A DNA stretch of 64,000 bases from Rhizopus sp. PT2906. Taxonomy: Eukaryota; Mucoromycota; Mucoromycetes; Mucorales; Rhizopodaceae. The translations under genes were made by a program, and so were the position numbers. This document shows, one piece after another, positions 22,154 through 33,089 of the stretch. Numbering within the stretch: the first letter of the stretch is position 1; each line of letters starts with the position of its first letter. Under the pieces are notes generated by a model. It was not told where the DNA came from. It worked only from the letters and a program-made list of their open reading frames with translations, and did no database searches. The stretch is from NCBI GenBank assembly GCA_025529335.1, contig JAMYHX010000128.1:1-64000 (forward strand). Direction: 5' to 3'.

Positions 22154-25061
22154 ATAATAAATAAAATCACACTTTCTCCTCCACTTGTCAAGGACTTGTT
22201 TCTTTTCTGCGATGTTTTGGTAAATGATGTATAGCTCCCACAGTGAGACATAAAAATAAGATTATCATACTGAAAAGTAATTATTGACGTACACTCATAC
22301 GATAGAGAGAGTATTTATGCTATCAGAGATAAAGGTAGTGATTAGTATAGAGCATTGGATAAGCGTATTGATACTTGCCTTCGTAGAGTATTACCATCAT
22401 CAATGACTAACCTAGTTTCGTTTCTTTAAAAATAGGGAGGATGAATGCTTTGCAAAAGACTAAAAGTAGTTTAATGTACATATTAAACAAGATATTGTCG
22501 TGACGTATAATTATGCGTTTGTATGGCAGCAAAAAAGACATTTAATATCCTTTGACCAGCTATGGCTCCGCTTGTACAAGATGTTTAGATGCTTTAAACC
22601 CAAGGTTATAACACATGCTTGTGTTTTTCGTACACTTTTATAATTTTCAGAGACGATTAGAAAATAAATGAAGTTTACTTTATAAGAATGCAAAAGAATT
22701 ATATTGAAAGATGCCTCCTTTGTTCTTGAGTAAAAGTTACATACGTAAACGTAAATCAACTGAATATGAAAGTAGTCATATTAAAGATTAAAGAACAAAA
22801 AGTTAAAGTGCGGGAGTAACAAAATGAAGTATTTATTAAAGTAAGCAATAGTTTGATTTCCAAAGGGAGAGTTTTGAATAAGCAGAGATTTTTGTTTTTG
22901 ATAGCCAAGTTAAGAGAGCAAATAGAGACTTTTTTGCTTTGATAGCCAAGCAGAGAGATTTCTTCTTCTTTTTTTCTTTCCATAAGTCCAGATGGCCACG
23001 TTATCGCCAGTTTTCAAACCCAAGATGACTAGAACCATAGACTGCATGCCAGAAGACTACAAGGTGTAAACCCTCCATGAAAAAAAGTACTCAAGTCTCA
23101 AATCTCAAAAAGTCAATCTCAAAACCATACCACGGTAAATTCAACGAAAGAGGTGCTTCAACGTACAAAGAGCGCACTTCTAAGTACCTAGGACGAAGCG
23201 TTTCGAAAGGGGTGATGACCATGGAGACATCGGAATATTGAACCTTTGGAGCATCGCAACCGCCGAGCTCAGCAGTAGGGGGAAGGGAGGGCTTACGGGC
23301 CATTCATCAGCTGTAGAGGCAGAACCATAACAATAGGAGCATCTCGGAGCGATCCAGCATAGAGAAGCAGCGACCTGTAGTAGAGCTTGATAGAGTTTGG
23401 CAGATAGTGGCAAAGTAGATTGAATATGTTGTTACTCCAGAGCAGTATTCATTAGCAGCAGGCATTGATAGGCATGAGCAAAGTTCTTCAGAGACTTTCC
23501 GATGTTGATAAGCATGGGACAGACATTCACTAGCATTTTCAAGCACTGATGATCATTTGTAGGCATCGATAAGCACGAGCAGGCGTTCACTGGACTTTCC
23601 AGAAATTTGATAAGCATTTGATAAGTATTTGAGTATTTGTTTGATTATTTGAGTGTTTGATGAGTATTTGGTTGTTTGATTGTATTGATAAGCAGTAGCA
23701 AGCATTTTTTTTGAGCATTAGCGAGTAGCAGATGTTTCTTTAAGGAGAGGTCATTATGATAGAGTAAGATGCATTAGGAACCATGAAATAGAGTCAGCAA
23801 AAGTGTATTTTCTAAGTGATGACATTAGTTATATGTACTTTGAGATCACCCAGGCGCTGTTATACCTTTTCAACATAAAGAATAAAGAATAATAAAAGCA
23901 TAGGAGTATTTTTAAAAAGGATAGAGAATGAAGAAAAAGGAAAAAAAGGGGAAAAGAGTGATGGTCTCTTTTATAGTCTTTTGTTTACGTGAATCATGTT
24001 ATTTAGGCTGAAAATAAATGACTCATTCCTCCTTTCTCCAATAGTACATGAATATATAAATAACTCATTTTCTATCTTATCCATATTAGAGCATATCCGA
24101 GCATCCGAACGCCTCCTCCTCTTTTCGTTTGCATACTTTTTTCACAGCCCCTTCCCTTTCTGATACCGCTTGTTTTCATAAAGTTGACCTCATGCACACA
24201 TACACACACATGTAATTTTTTTCATTTTGATTGCTGCACTTTTCTCATTTCCAATGCACGCTTTTCTATTTTTTCTGGTCGTTTCCTTTAAAAATGAATA
24301 AAAAAAGTAAGGTGAGAATTAAATGTACAAGGAAAAATGTTAATAGGGGACGGCATCCTTTAAAAATGCAGCTGATAGTAAACAAAAAAATAAGGCTTTT
24401 CTCAAAGAGCACTAGATTGCTGATTCTGTGGAACACACGCGATTGATTCCATTACAGTTGTTATTTGTCAAATCAAAAGAATTCAGACGTTATCATTTAT
24501 TTGTTTATCACTATACCTTTTTAGTATCTGCTGATAGATAGCGCGTTTAAAATAGAGAAAGAGGGTTTTCTGTAATAATAATATATGGATCAATACTTAT
24601 TATTTAAAGAAATGGAGGGATCTCATAAAAAATGTTAAAGGATATCATTATTATTTTTTATGGAGGACTTGTGTATCATATGATCCCTTTTTCTGATATT
24701 TTCCAAAAAAAAAAATAAATAACTCTGACCTTCATGTATTAAATCCTATTTATCAAGCATGAAACGTAGATGATTGAGTTGCTGACTTAGGAAAGCATTA
24801 GAATTTGTATTGTTTTTCTTTTTCTTTTTAGTGCACATGAAACAGATAAGGTGTTTATCCACTATCTCTTATTGTTATATCCCTATTCTTTTCCTTTTTG
24901 CTTGTGAAATGTAGACTATAATTGATGGCTACTGCTATTATAATAGATTTAATGATCATGCATTCATCTTTATAGTAAAGCAAAGACTTTTAAAAAAGCA
25001 AAAGTGAAATCTGCATAAACTATTTCAAATGGCACTCGAAACAGGATGGTTACTAAGATAC
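22154..25061. other. Accessory spacer without a supported gene
   Basis: About 2.9 kb. The 22160-22980 stretch is AT-rich and featureless. A more GC-rich patch at 22990-23310 has a 70-codon minus-strand frame beginning MARKPSLPPTAELGG, which looks like an orphan coding relic, possibly of a retroelement. A degenerate tandem repeat follows (separate entry). The 23750-25060 stretch is AT-rich with AATAAAG runs near 23878-23890 and shows nothing else. Confidence 0.5.
23455..23700. repeat. Degenerate tandem repeat around TGATAAGCA
   Basis: Units containing TGATAGGCATGAGCA, TTGATAAGCATGGGACA, CGATAAGCACGAGCAGG and TTGATAAGCATTTGATAAG recur every 40-65 bp. They break down into TTTGA/TATTTGAG short repeats. 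The overlapping minus-strand frames are by-products of the repeat. Confidence 0.6.
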
Positions 25062-25165
25062 AGTGCACCATTTCCAGAAAGAGATGTCGCGCTGACGTGT
25101 CGCTTTTTCATATAAAATTGTATTATAAAAATTGCAAAAAGACATCTTTAATTTCTGAAAAGACG
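25062..25165 (+). repeat. Left terminal inverted repeat (about 100 bp) of a 4-kb relic
   Basis: The reverse complement aligns with 28958-29057 at roughly 80 percent. Shared blocks are AAAAAGCGACA, GCGACATC and ATTTTTATAA. It lies just outside the 3' end of the Transposase_21-like pseudogene. Confidence 0.7.
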
Positions 25166-25231
25166 GTATTTTCGGTTGAGTTTGGGACGCTTTAAAAATT
25201 GTTTGGGACTTGATAAAAATCGTTATTGGAT

Positions 25232-26650
25232 TCAATAGAAATGTTGGCGGGGAGATTCAATAAAAATTTGTGTACAAAAATTAACGCTTGAAGGATTCCA
25301 GGCAATCAATGATTGCCCGGAAAACCGTGGATAGGATAAAAGGATGTCCATTGAAAATAAACATCTAGTGTGTACGCCAGATGCACCAAAAGGCGCAACC
25401 GACAATACTTTCATTAGAGAAAACAGAAAGTTTTTGAGGAGGAAACCGTAACCAGCAAGCTTAGCACAAGCAGAGATGTCACCAGACGCAAACAGACGAT
25501 GTGCATTGACAGTCATGCTTGAACCTGACAGTCTAAAACCTTTCGATTGCAAAACTTCTAATTCTTGCTTAATTGGCTTGATAAACGAAAAAAATCTCTT
25601 GGAAACTTTGGACCAGGAGCGATACATACTTGCAACATGTACTTATTTTCAGTACGGATTATCTTGGGTAAGTTCAAAATAACTAAGTGGAAGATGGTCA
25701 TCGTGTGCTTTTCATTTCTAAAAACTTGGAATACATCACTATAAAGACTAGGATAGAGGACCAACCTGTCTTTTCTGTTGCTGTAAAACTTGAGAAGAGT
25801 TTCACCAAGGATACCATCAAAAGAGTCATAGAGAACATCTTGATCCTTCTCATACTTCTCGGATGACTTCACAAGTTCTAGTGTTTGGCCATTGCTGACA
25901 AGCAGCCCTAGCTGCTCATTTAAAGAAAGATACTTCATCTTTCTCGCGCTTGCTTTGTTCTCACCGCACTCGCCACATCTGTCGCCACCATCATCATCTC
26001 CAAATAATTCACAGCCATTTTTACACACATCGTGCTCTCTTGCTTTGACCGGAAATTTCTTGATAAGCCGACCTCTTGACTTAAAATGAGAGTACAAAAG
26101 AGGCACCTTTGGAGAGTATTTCTTGATATAGTTATTCACCATACCAATTATACTATCAAAAGCCTCCCTTGAAATGCCCTTCTTTTTTGCATACTGAAGT
26201 ATGTTGAGGCTAGCATCTAAGGCAGAACCATCGGTTACGGGGTTGCTTAACTTCACTTCTACAGATCCATCAACACTCTCATCTTGAGAGGATTGAGTCT
26301 CAAAAGCTTCTTCATGAGCATTATACTCATACCAACCCAAGTCGCTGACCATTTCCTCAAACTTTTCTGTCTCATTTTCAGGTATTTCAGTTTCAGGCGT
26401 ACTGTCAATAGACATGGCATCTATGTCGTCATCATCCATGACACTATCAACCTACATAATTGAAAAGCATTTTAGAATTAAGTAAAATCAGCCCATAGTC
26501 AGTTTAAACCTGCCTCCATAGTTGTACCAGAGTGTCCATAACCAGGACATTCATGCAACCGGTGAATATTTTTAGAAACTTTACGTTTTCCGTCGTTAAT
26601 TGTTTTGTTGCAATAGACACAAAAGAATTTATAGTGTCTACTGCTCATAT
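25232..26650 (-). pseudogene. Broken Transposase_21-like (CACTA-type) transposase gene
   Basis: The first exon, near 26650-26509, starts MSSRHYKFFCVYCNKTIN with a CxxC zinc-finger half and HRLHECPGYGH. The main frame, 26439 to about 25594, is acidic at first, then carries CKNGCELFGDDDGGDRCGEC. It reaches the conserved FHLVILNLPKIIRTENKYML and IAPGPKFPRDFF, typical of plant and fungal Tnp2/Transposase_21 proteins. At a run of seven A on the plus strand (25588-25594) the frame shifts, then continues as FIKPIKQELEVLQSKGFRLS and ISACAKLAGYG. The join between exon 1 and the main frame also does not splice cleanly in phase. The gene is therefore decayed unless the homopolymer is an assembly error. 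Catalytic Asp/Glu residues were not located, and the 3' part is lost. Confidence 0.7.
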
Positions 26651-26726
26651 TATCTTAATAAAAATAAATGCTGTGAGCTTTCAGTTTGCCCCTTCTCTTT
26701 TATGATACAAAAGTTTTAAAACACGG

Positions 26727-28412
26727 TCATCCCTTTGAAGTTTGTGTAGAAACCTGTAAATAAAAAGAAAGTGGAATATAGTAATGAAATAAAAAAATAG
26801 CAGTTTTATGATCGTTAATAGTTATTTCGTTGAAGTGGGAATAAACGCTTTCGTTTTTGAGATAAAGAAAGTATTTGGTTAAAGCTTGATATGTCAATGG
26901 TTGGGCGATGTCAGTCAAGATTGCGCACGTGGGCTGACGGAATGCAAAGTCTCTCAAATGATGAGTAACAAAAGAGGAGCATCCATCACCAATTTCGTCA
27001 AATCTTGCAGGTTGTTTGGGACTTGGACTTTACCAAGTGCGAGAAACATGTATACGCCACTTGCCGGCAACAACAAGATATAGAAATAAATTATTCGACA
27101 AATCGCTTGAATTCCAAGTACAGCTTCCATGTTGTGAGTACCCAATACATCTTTACAGAATGTTGCCACCCATAAAATATCTTTGCATAGAAGGAAATGG
27201 TTGCTGTTGTATGCTGCCGAATTAGCCTTTCCGAGCCCATGGTTGGTTGAAAATCGACTGCCGTAGAAACTGGTGATGCAAATGTCAGGTCGGTTTTTGG
27301 TCGCCAAACCATCGTTTTTTCTGGCTGTTGTATTCAACTTTGTTACTGTAAAAAGGCTATTAGGTCGATGTCTTGCGAGTTAGATTCTTTAAAAAGAAGA
27401 GCTGAATATTATTAAATTAAGTTTGTGAGAGTTTTATAGGGAATATTAATGTTGTCAGTATGATAAATGAGGTCAATATAATTATTTATGCTTATGTTAT
27501 TATTGTTATACTAGTAGCTACTATAGTTATTATTATTATAAGTTATTCTTATCAGATGTGATAGAGGAATATAAAGTAGAATGTATGCTTTACTTTATTA
27601 TACTCGAGTTATTATAATGATTATCTCATCAAACACGTCACTGGCCTCCAAAGTGATTTCATTCGTCCATCGTAAGCACATGCCGTGGTCAGGATCATAA
27701 AAAGACTGCATAAAAATGGATCAATATATCGAGATCCAAGTTCAGATTCGTTGATATCATTACTAATTGGGTTGTGAGGCAATTTCCCCATTAATTGGAT
27801 GATGGACTTGGCGAACCTGGTTTCTTGTGATGGGAGATCAAGATCAATAAGCTGCATGATACCTTTATTGCGACTGATGATTTTTGTTGAAACATCTTGA
27901 ATGATATTGAGGACCTTGGTGATTGTGTCCATGGGAAATCGAGGCTTTTCGATTCCATATGTGCCTTCAATAGTCTGGATAATTGTAGCATACACGGTTT
28001 GATTAAAAAATGTAGATATATCATTATAATTATGCTGATCCATTGATAAAAAGAGAATTGAGTGTACTGTCATGGCGGAATGCATGCTGTCTTCAAGAGC
28101 TAATTTCCATTTATTGTTGAGAATCGATCGTTGAAAATTGAAAAGGGCAATATTCACATTGAGAGACTGTACCATAAAACGATTTTGAGGATCTGGAGGT
28201 GAAAAATAAATGCAAGTCGAATTCAAGGGCTCGTTTTCGATGGAATCGTTGCAACTAGCACGTCTCTTGTTTTGTTCTGCACTTTGTTCTGGTTGCTCTG
28301 TTGTTGGTACACCATCATTGCTGGTGATCTGACATTGTTGTTGTTGATGATGTGTTGCTGATATTGTCTCTGAATGGTCTGAATAATAATAATTTTTCAG
28401 TTCGTGCATCAT
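26727..28412 (-). pseudogene. Broken multi-copy type accessory gene with a large intron or insertion
   Basis: The 5' part, 28412 to about 27640, is Gln/Asn-rich and then reads NESELGSRYIDPFLCSLF. After a one-base slip in a T run (27699-27703) it continues YDPDHGMCLRWTNE. The 3' part, 27337 to 26727, reads KVEYNSQKK, then FCKDVLGTHNMEAVLGIQ, YILLLPASGVYMFLALGKVQ and LTKLVMDAP, again crossing frames. I know this composition only as a recurring uncharacterised gene type in Mucoromycota genomes (recollection, not a search). The two parts are separated by about 290 bp with a good acceptor (TTTTTACAG) near 27348. It sits inside the inverted-repeat-bounded 4-kb unit together with the transposase relic. 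Confidence 0.5.
27329..27655 (-). repeat. Repeat B, copy 1
   Basis: Shares long blocks with 36498-36760: AAGAGCTGAATATTA, TAAATTAAGTTTGTG and TACTCGAGTTATTATAATGA. Here it separates the two halves of a broken accessory gene, with plausible splice signals at its edges, so it may be a retained part (intron) of a multi-copy gene. Confidence 0.65.
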
Positions 28413-28957
28413 TTCATAATGTTGGACACAAACAGGACAGCCAAACTACTCTTCGATAGAATCGTGTGCAGCAGATGTCTTTGTTATAGAATGAAGAATA
28501 TGATTTTCATATTAGGGAAAGACAGAGACTGCACGTAGTCAATAAGGAACATAAGGTGATACGTAAGCATTATTATAATAAGAATAACCAATTAGAGTCA
28601 TGCAGTAATCATCTAAATCATTGTCGTAAGCCAGGCACCGCAGCTTTAACCATAACCGTAACAGAACGAATCAGATCGTACCTGGATTTAGCCCACACCA
28701 AAAACGTATAAATAGAGCCTTCTTTTTCATTGTATTTTGGGATTGTCTCAATTCTAAGAAATAAAGGAATACCAACAAATACTTGTTTATCTCTGTCTTT
28801 TGTCTTTCTGTTTTTAAATCAACCTCAGGTTATCTCAGTCTTTATGTAGGTAAAACTGTGGTTGTTGTGTCGTTGAGCTTTGCCATCGAGTTTAAACAAT
28901 GAAAGAGGGAAAAAAAGGCAAAAAATTAACACGCATAACACACATCACACACCACAA
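28413..28957. other. Intergenic; possible solo LTR
   Basis: A TATA-like box TATAAATAG at 28707-28715 is followed about 50 bp later by GAAATAAAGG and a T/C-rich tail to about 28850, an order seen in LTRs. No matching second LTR, target duplication or primer-binding site was found, so this remains weak. Confidence 0.2.
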
Positions 28958-29057
28958 ACAGTCTTTTCAGAAAGTAAAGTCGCACTTTTGTAATTTTTAT
29001 AACACAATTTATACAAAAAGCGACAAGCCAGTGCGACATCCCTTTTTGGAAATAGTA
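28958..29057 (-). repeat. Right terminal inverted repeat of the 4-kb relic
   Basis: Partner of 25062-25165. It ends about 110 bp upstream of the tubulin cofactor A start codon and so forms part of that promoter. A short 35-bp relative (AAAAAGTAAAATCGCTGATT) is present at 32756-32790. Confidence 0.7.
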
Positions 29058-29166
29058 TCCTTTGAACAAGCCGGGCAAGATTTTTTGGTCTGTGGACTCC
29101 GCGCCTATAGGCCATTTAAATCTATTTTTTTGGTTAATCCACGGCTAGTCCTCTTTTCTGTTGCAA

Positions 29167-29646
29167 ATGCCCATTAGTCAATTAAAAATAAAAACGAACG
29201 TTGTTAAACGGTAAAAAGAGAGTTTGATAATAATAAACAGTTGTATAACCTCATTTTTGTCTCAGTATTCATAAAGAATATCTCAGTTATGAGAAGGAAG
29301 CTGAACACCAACAAAAGCGTATTGACAAGCTCATTGCTGAAGGTGCAGATGAGGCCGACGTAAGAAAACAGGTAAATAGAGTATAGAATTAATAAATAAG
29401 CATATTAAACATGTATAAAAATAGAAAGAAGTTCTTGATGAAACATTTCAAATGATTCCAGACGTCAAAAAGAGACTCGCAACAGCTTATCAAGACTTGC
29501 AAAATCAAATTGTCAGTAACCTTGAATGTAGTATTTGATGGAAGAGTAACTAATTCGTTATTATTTAGGAAAATGGTGAAAATACAGATCTTGATGAGTT
29601 ACAAGAAGCTCAAAGCATCCTTTCCGAGATATCCACAGAAGTTTAA
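29167..29646 (+). CDS. Tubulin-specific chaperone A
   Basis: Four exons: 29167-29210, 29266-29371, 29425-29511 and 29569-29646, giving 104 residues, the normal size of cofactor A (TBCA, Rbl2 in yeast). The start MPISQLKIKTNVVKR and the blocks YEKEAEHQQKRIDKLIAEGA, KQKEVLDETFQMIPDVKKRL and AYQDLQNQ match the family's three-helix bundle. It captures beta-tubulin during folding in the cytosol. The 44-nt first exon is easily missed because the first intron follows it closely. The gene is convergent with the THOC5-like gene (73 bp between stop codons). Confidence 0.9.
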
Positions 29647-29719
29647 ATCGCATACCATTTGGAGGTCTTATTTTACTAAATAAACCTTTACATCTGATTA
29701 TATATACACAAAACCCTAT

Positions 29720-30591
29720 TTATTCTCCTGTTGTATCCATTGCATCTACAGTTTCCACAGTCGGTTCTTGTTCCGTAACCATGTTTACTTTTTCTTCTGC
29801 CGTCAAAGCTTCGACAACAGGACCAGTAGACTAGATGTAGATGATATATCAGTCAATAATCCCAAGATGACCCTCTCTTTTATTATCTTTACCTCAACAA
29901 AATCATCCAGTAGTTTATCAAACTGATCCACTTTTCTTTGCACCTTGATATTCTCTTTTATCAGCTGTACCTTTCTTTGTTCAAGTGCCTCTTTTTGTTC
30001 TTTTAGCCTAACGTCGTCTTAATAAAGGAAAACAATGTAGATCTTTTTACTTACTCTGCTCGCACAACGAGTTCATATTTTAATCGATTGATCATCAATT
30101 GGTGAGGATTATCTGAATCAATGAGATATTCTGGTCCTGCTTTTGACTGAAACTCTTCTATTGGTATAAGTTCAACATCCTGGTATACAGATCTTTATAA
30201 AATAAAATTATAAATTATACTTTATATAAAACTAATTGGCTTACCTAAATTCACGACATTGAACGATTTCTTCAAGAATATGTCTCTTTTCATACATGAC
30301 GTCTTGTAATTCAACTTGCTTTTTATCCATATGATCTTTAGCGTCTGATGTTGATTGTTTACTGTCCCGCATAGAAATGTATGAATTGGCTTGAAGATCT
30401 TTCAGTCTGTCAAGGCAATTTTGGATTTGCTCGTACTCGTCAGCATCATAATCACCTAGAGTACCCTACTCAATGTGAGTCTAAACTTCTTTATATAGAA
30501 AACTAGTTACATCTATCTTCTTTTGCATATAATTTGTCAAGATGGTCTCAAGTTCTTTTGATGCAATTTCAATTGAATCTATTGTAGGCAT
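29720..30591 (-). CDS. THO complex subunit 5-like protein
   Basis: Five exons: 30591-30511, 30465-30245, 30192-30055, 30007-29893 and 29830-29720, coding 221 residues. The match to the THOC5/Fms-interacting-protein domain rests on three blocks: KKQVELQDVMYEKRHILEEI followed by VQCREF; ELIPIEEFQSKAGPEYL; and HQLMINRLKYELVVRAELKE followed by a coiled coil. THO couples transcription to mRNA export in the nucleus. At 221 residues it is far shorter than animal THOC5 and keeps only the N-terminal helical core, as in several fungi. Exon 4 uses the acceptor at GTTAG|GCTAAAAG, because the nearer AG would give a stop. Confidence 0.82.
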
Positions 30592-30693
30592 TTTGTTAAA
30601 GACCAAGAAAAAAAAAAGGAAATTGTTATTTCCGCCCTCAAATGAGTGTTCTTAATTTATTTTATTTGCTTTTATGCACACAAATACGATTTT

Positions 30694-32125
30694 TTAGTCT
30701 CGTACGTGTGAAAGTTCAACAGCAAAACCAACGGCAACCTTGGCAAATTCCTTCATGTGGTCAAATGAGAGGTTTTCAATAACATCTCTTGTTGTATGAA
30801 TATAAGGATTTGAATTGTCAAATTCACTTTCAATAGTGAAAGCAGAAGGGAATCCAAGTTTGCGCCAAGAAGCGTGATCTAGAGTGGTATTGAGTAACAC
30901 TGAACAATTGATTTTAATAGATCTTACCACTGCACGCATAGCCACATTCTGTCAAACTGTAAGGGATTGCAGCATAGGTATCAACCAAAGCTTTTAAGAA
31001 ATCAGTCAGCTATAAACAATTAGTAACAAAGATATACACTTTAAAGTATAGTTACTTTTTCATCCACATGGTCCGTAACGATGCCAATGACTTCCTTATC
31101 CTTATTTTTGCCAATGAATCCTGTCATGTCATTCTGTAGCATAGCAACAACTCTCTTTCCATCTTGGTAATACTTGTCGGCTACATCTTGACTGCCCAGC
31201 AAACCAGCTTCTTCACCACTATACCAATGGAATTCAACAGGTCTTTCGGGCTTGAAGCCATTGTGAACAAGACTGCGGAATGCTTCCAAGATAGTAACAG
31301 TGCCACTGCCATCATCCTAAGGAATGATATGTCATTATCTTGACTTTCTTTTTTATATGTAACTTACATCAGCACCGGGTGAACGACCGAAGGAAGGAAG
31401 CCACATGTTGACAGAGTCTTGATGAGCGCCAACAATGACAACTTCATTTTCAAGGTCCTTGCTGGAGCCTTCGAATCGAGCAATAATGGAGAATTGGTCC
31501 CACTAGTTTATGTTTAGCAATGGTTCGTGTAACAAAGATAAGTCTTACGGAGTGTTTAAATTCCTTGACGGACACATGATCATTGCCTGATGCAATATCT
31601 CTAATTTGTTGTATCAACCAGCGGCATGACTCAGCGCCGTATTTGGACTTGTAGTATCTGTTTCGGAAACTGGTAAAGTGTGTCAACACGGTTTCCATAG
31701 TATCAGTTGTCAAATTGCCAATGAAAGGTTCAGCCTCTTGTTGGTAGATAGCCTTGGTAGGGATGGCTATATGCGAAATTAGTTTTCTATCCAAAACTTT
31801 TGTATATATAAGCATACCGGGTATCTCAGCAGCAAAAGAGGTAACTGGGGTGTTAGGATGGTCTGTGATATCCATAAACTTGATGCCAGCACGAAGTAAA
31901 GCTGACTTATCACTTTCGGTCATCCATTTAGGAGGAACGTCATCACTATTGTCAAATATGAGCAATGCTTCACACAGATGAAATAATAAGTTACTACCTA
32001 TATTGTATCAATCTGCGCTGAGGTTCAGGAACGTCAAAGATTCTAATTTGGTCAATCAAGGGGCTTGCATTTACAAGAGCAGCAAGAGCAGAGAGAGATA
32101 AGAAGGATAAAGATATGAGTTTCAT
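30694..32125 (-). CDS. Secreted M28 aminopeptidase (leucine aminopeptidase type)
   Basis: Seven exons: 32125-31998, 31945-31818, 31766-31549, 31502-31368, 31316-31056, 31009-30928 and 30878-30694, coding 378 residues. A signal peptide (MKLISLSFLSLSALAALVNA) and a propeptide-like stretch precede the M28 catalytic domain. Zinc and catalytic residues are visible: GAHQDS (His and Asp), DDGSGT after the GAD junction, SGEEAGLLGS (Glu-Glu), NDMTGF (Asp) and CSDHASW (His). It should remove N-terminal residues from peptides outside the cell or in the vacuole. Its usual fungal relatives are about 380-400 residues, so it appears complete. It is tandem with the THOC5-like gene, 102 bp between them. Confidence 0.92.
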
Positions 32126-32276
32126 GTTTGTTTTTATGAAAAAAAAAGAAAAGAGTAATGTGAAAAGACGCAGGAAAAAGATTGTCTGTGAAAAAAATGT
32201 CGCCATTTCAAAATATCGTATAATCGCTTTAGATACTTTTTGCCTTAATTGGAAAATGTATCCAAACTATGCTAAA

Positions 32277-32835
32277 GTCGAAGCAACCACAGGCAGAGCC
32301 TTCTCCTGCTAAGGCTGAAATAACTCGCCTCCAACAATAAAGCATTTCTCTCGATGGGTGTTTAACTAAATCTTCTCCTGTCACTGAATTGGCCGGCTCC
32401 AGTCCCTCCGCTGTTACCCGTCCACATGAGTCACCTGGTAGTATCGACTCTCTTGGAAACAACTTTCCCTTCCAGACCCTAAGCTTCCTTCGCCAGTCAA
32501 GATTGTAAGTTCTAATACCATGAAACCTCTTTCAAGCCATGCTGCCGCTCTTCATACATTTTGCCCTTTCTCTTCAAATCAAGGCTTCAAACACCTTTAT
32601 GTTCCTGTCCAGCGATGCATCCCAATCAGCCAACTACTGCGCCTGCATACCAACAGCAGTCATGTCCTCAACATGTATCATTTGGGCCACTACCTTATTA
32701 TCTTACTTATTTGCAATGACTGTGTGTCGGAGCTCCATTCACAGTTATCCGTACAGTCATTTCAAAAAGTAAAATCGCTGATTTTGGTTAGCATGATATT
32801 TTCATTGATGGTTCAATTGAGCGCTAGAATATAAA
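32277..32835 (+). other. Coding-like relic, unknown
   Basis: A stretch with higher GC than its surroundings. Several overlapping frames are partly open with Ser/Pro-rich translation (SSPSAVTRPHESPGSIDS, then QQQSCPQHVSFGPL) but interrupted. It ends near the 35-bp fragment of the 4-kb element's inverted repeat. It may be the remains of a retroelement ORF1; no domain was recognised. The 32836-33089 interval is plain. Confidence 0.3.
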
Positions 32836-33089
32836 ACAAATAAACGTCGTTCAAATCGTTCAATCCGTTTGGAGGTAAACAGTAGCGAAAAAACCCCTTA
32901 TGGACACAGGGGCAAAAAATGTAAAGGAAATTAATGGGTAGGGTTATCGATGAAAAGTTAAATGAATTGTTTTAACCATACAAGAAGTTTTTGACCGTGG
33001 GGATGCTTAGTAGGTATCAATTTGTTATGATGTAGCTGATCTAACTTTTATAGTAGGGAGCATATAATCGGTCATCGCTGAGACCAGGT

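Noticed and set aside
28500..28850. Solo LTR as a firm call
   Set aside because: Only a TATA-like box and an AATAAA-like signal are present, with no matching copy or target duplication; kept only as a weak note.
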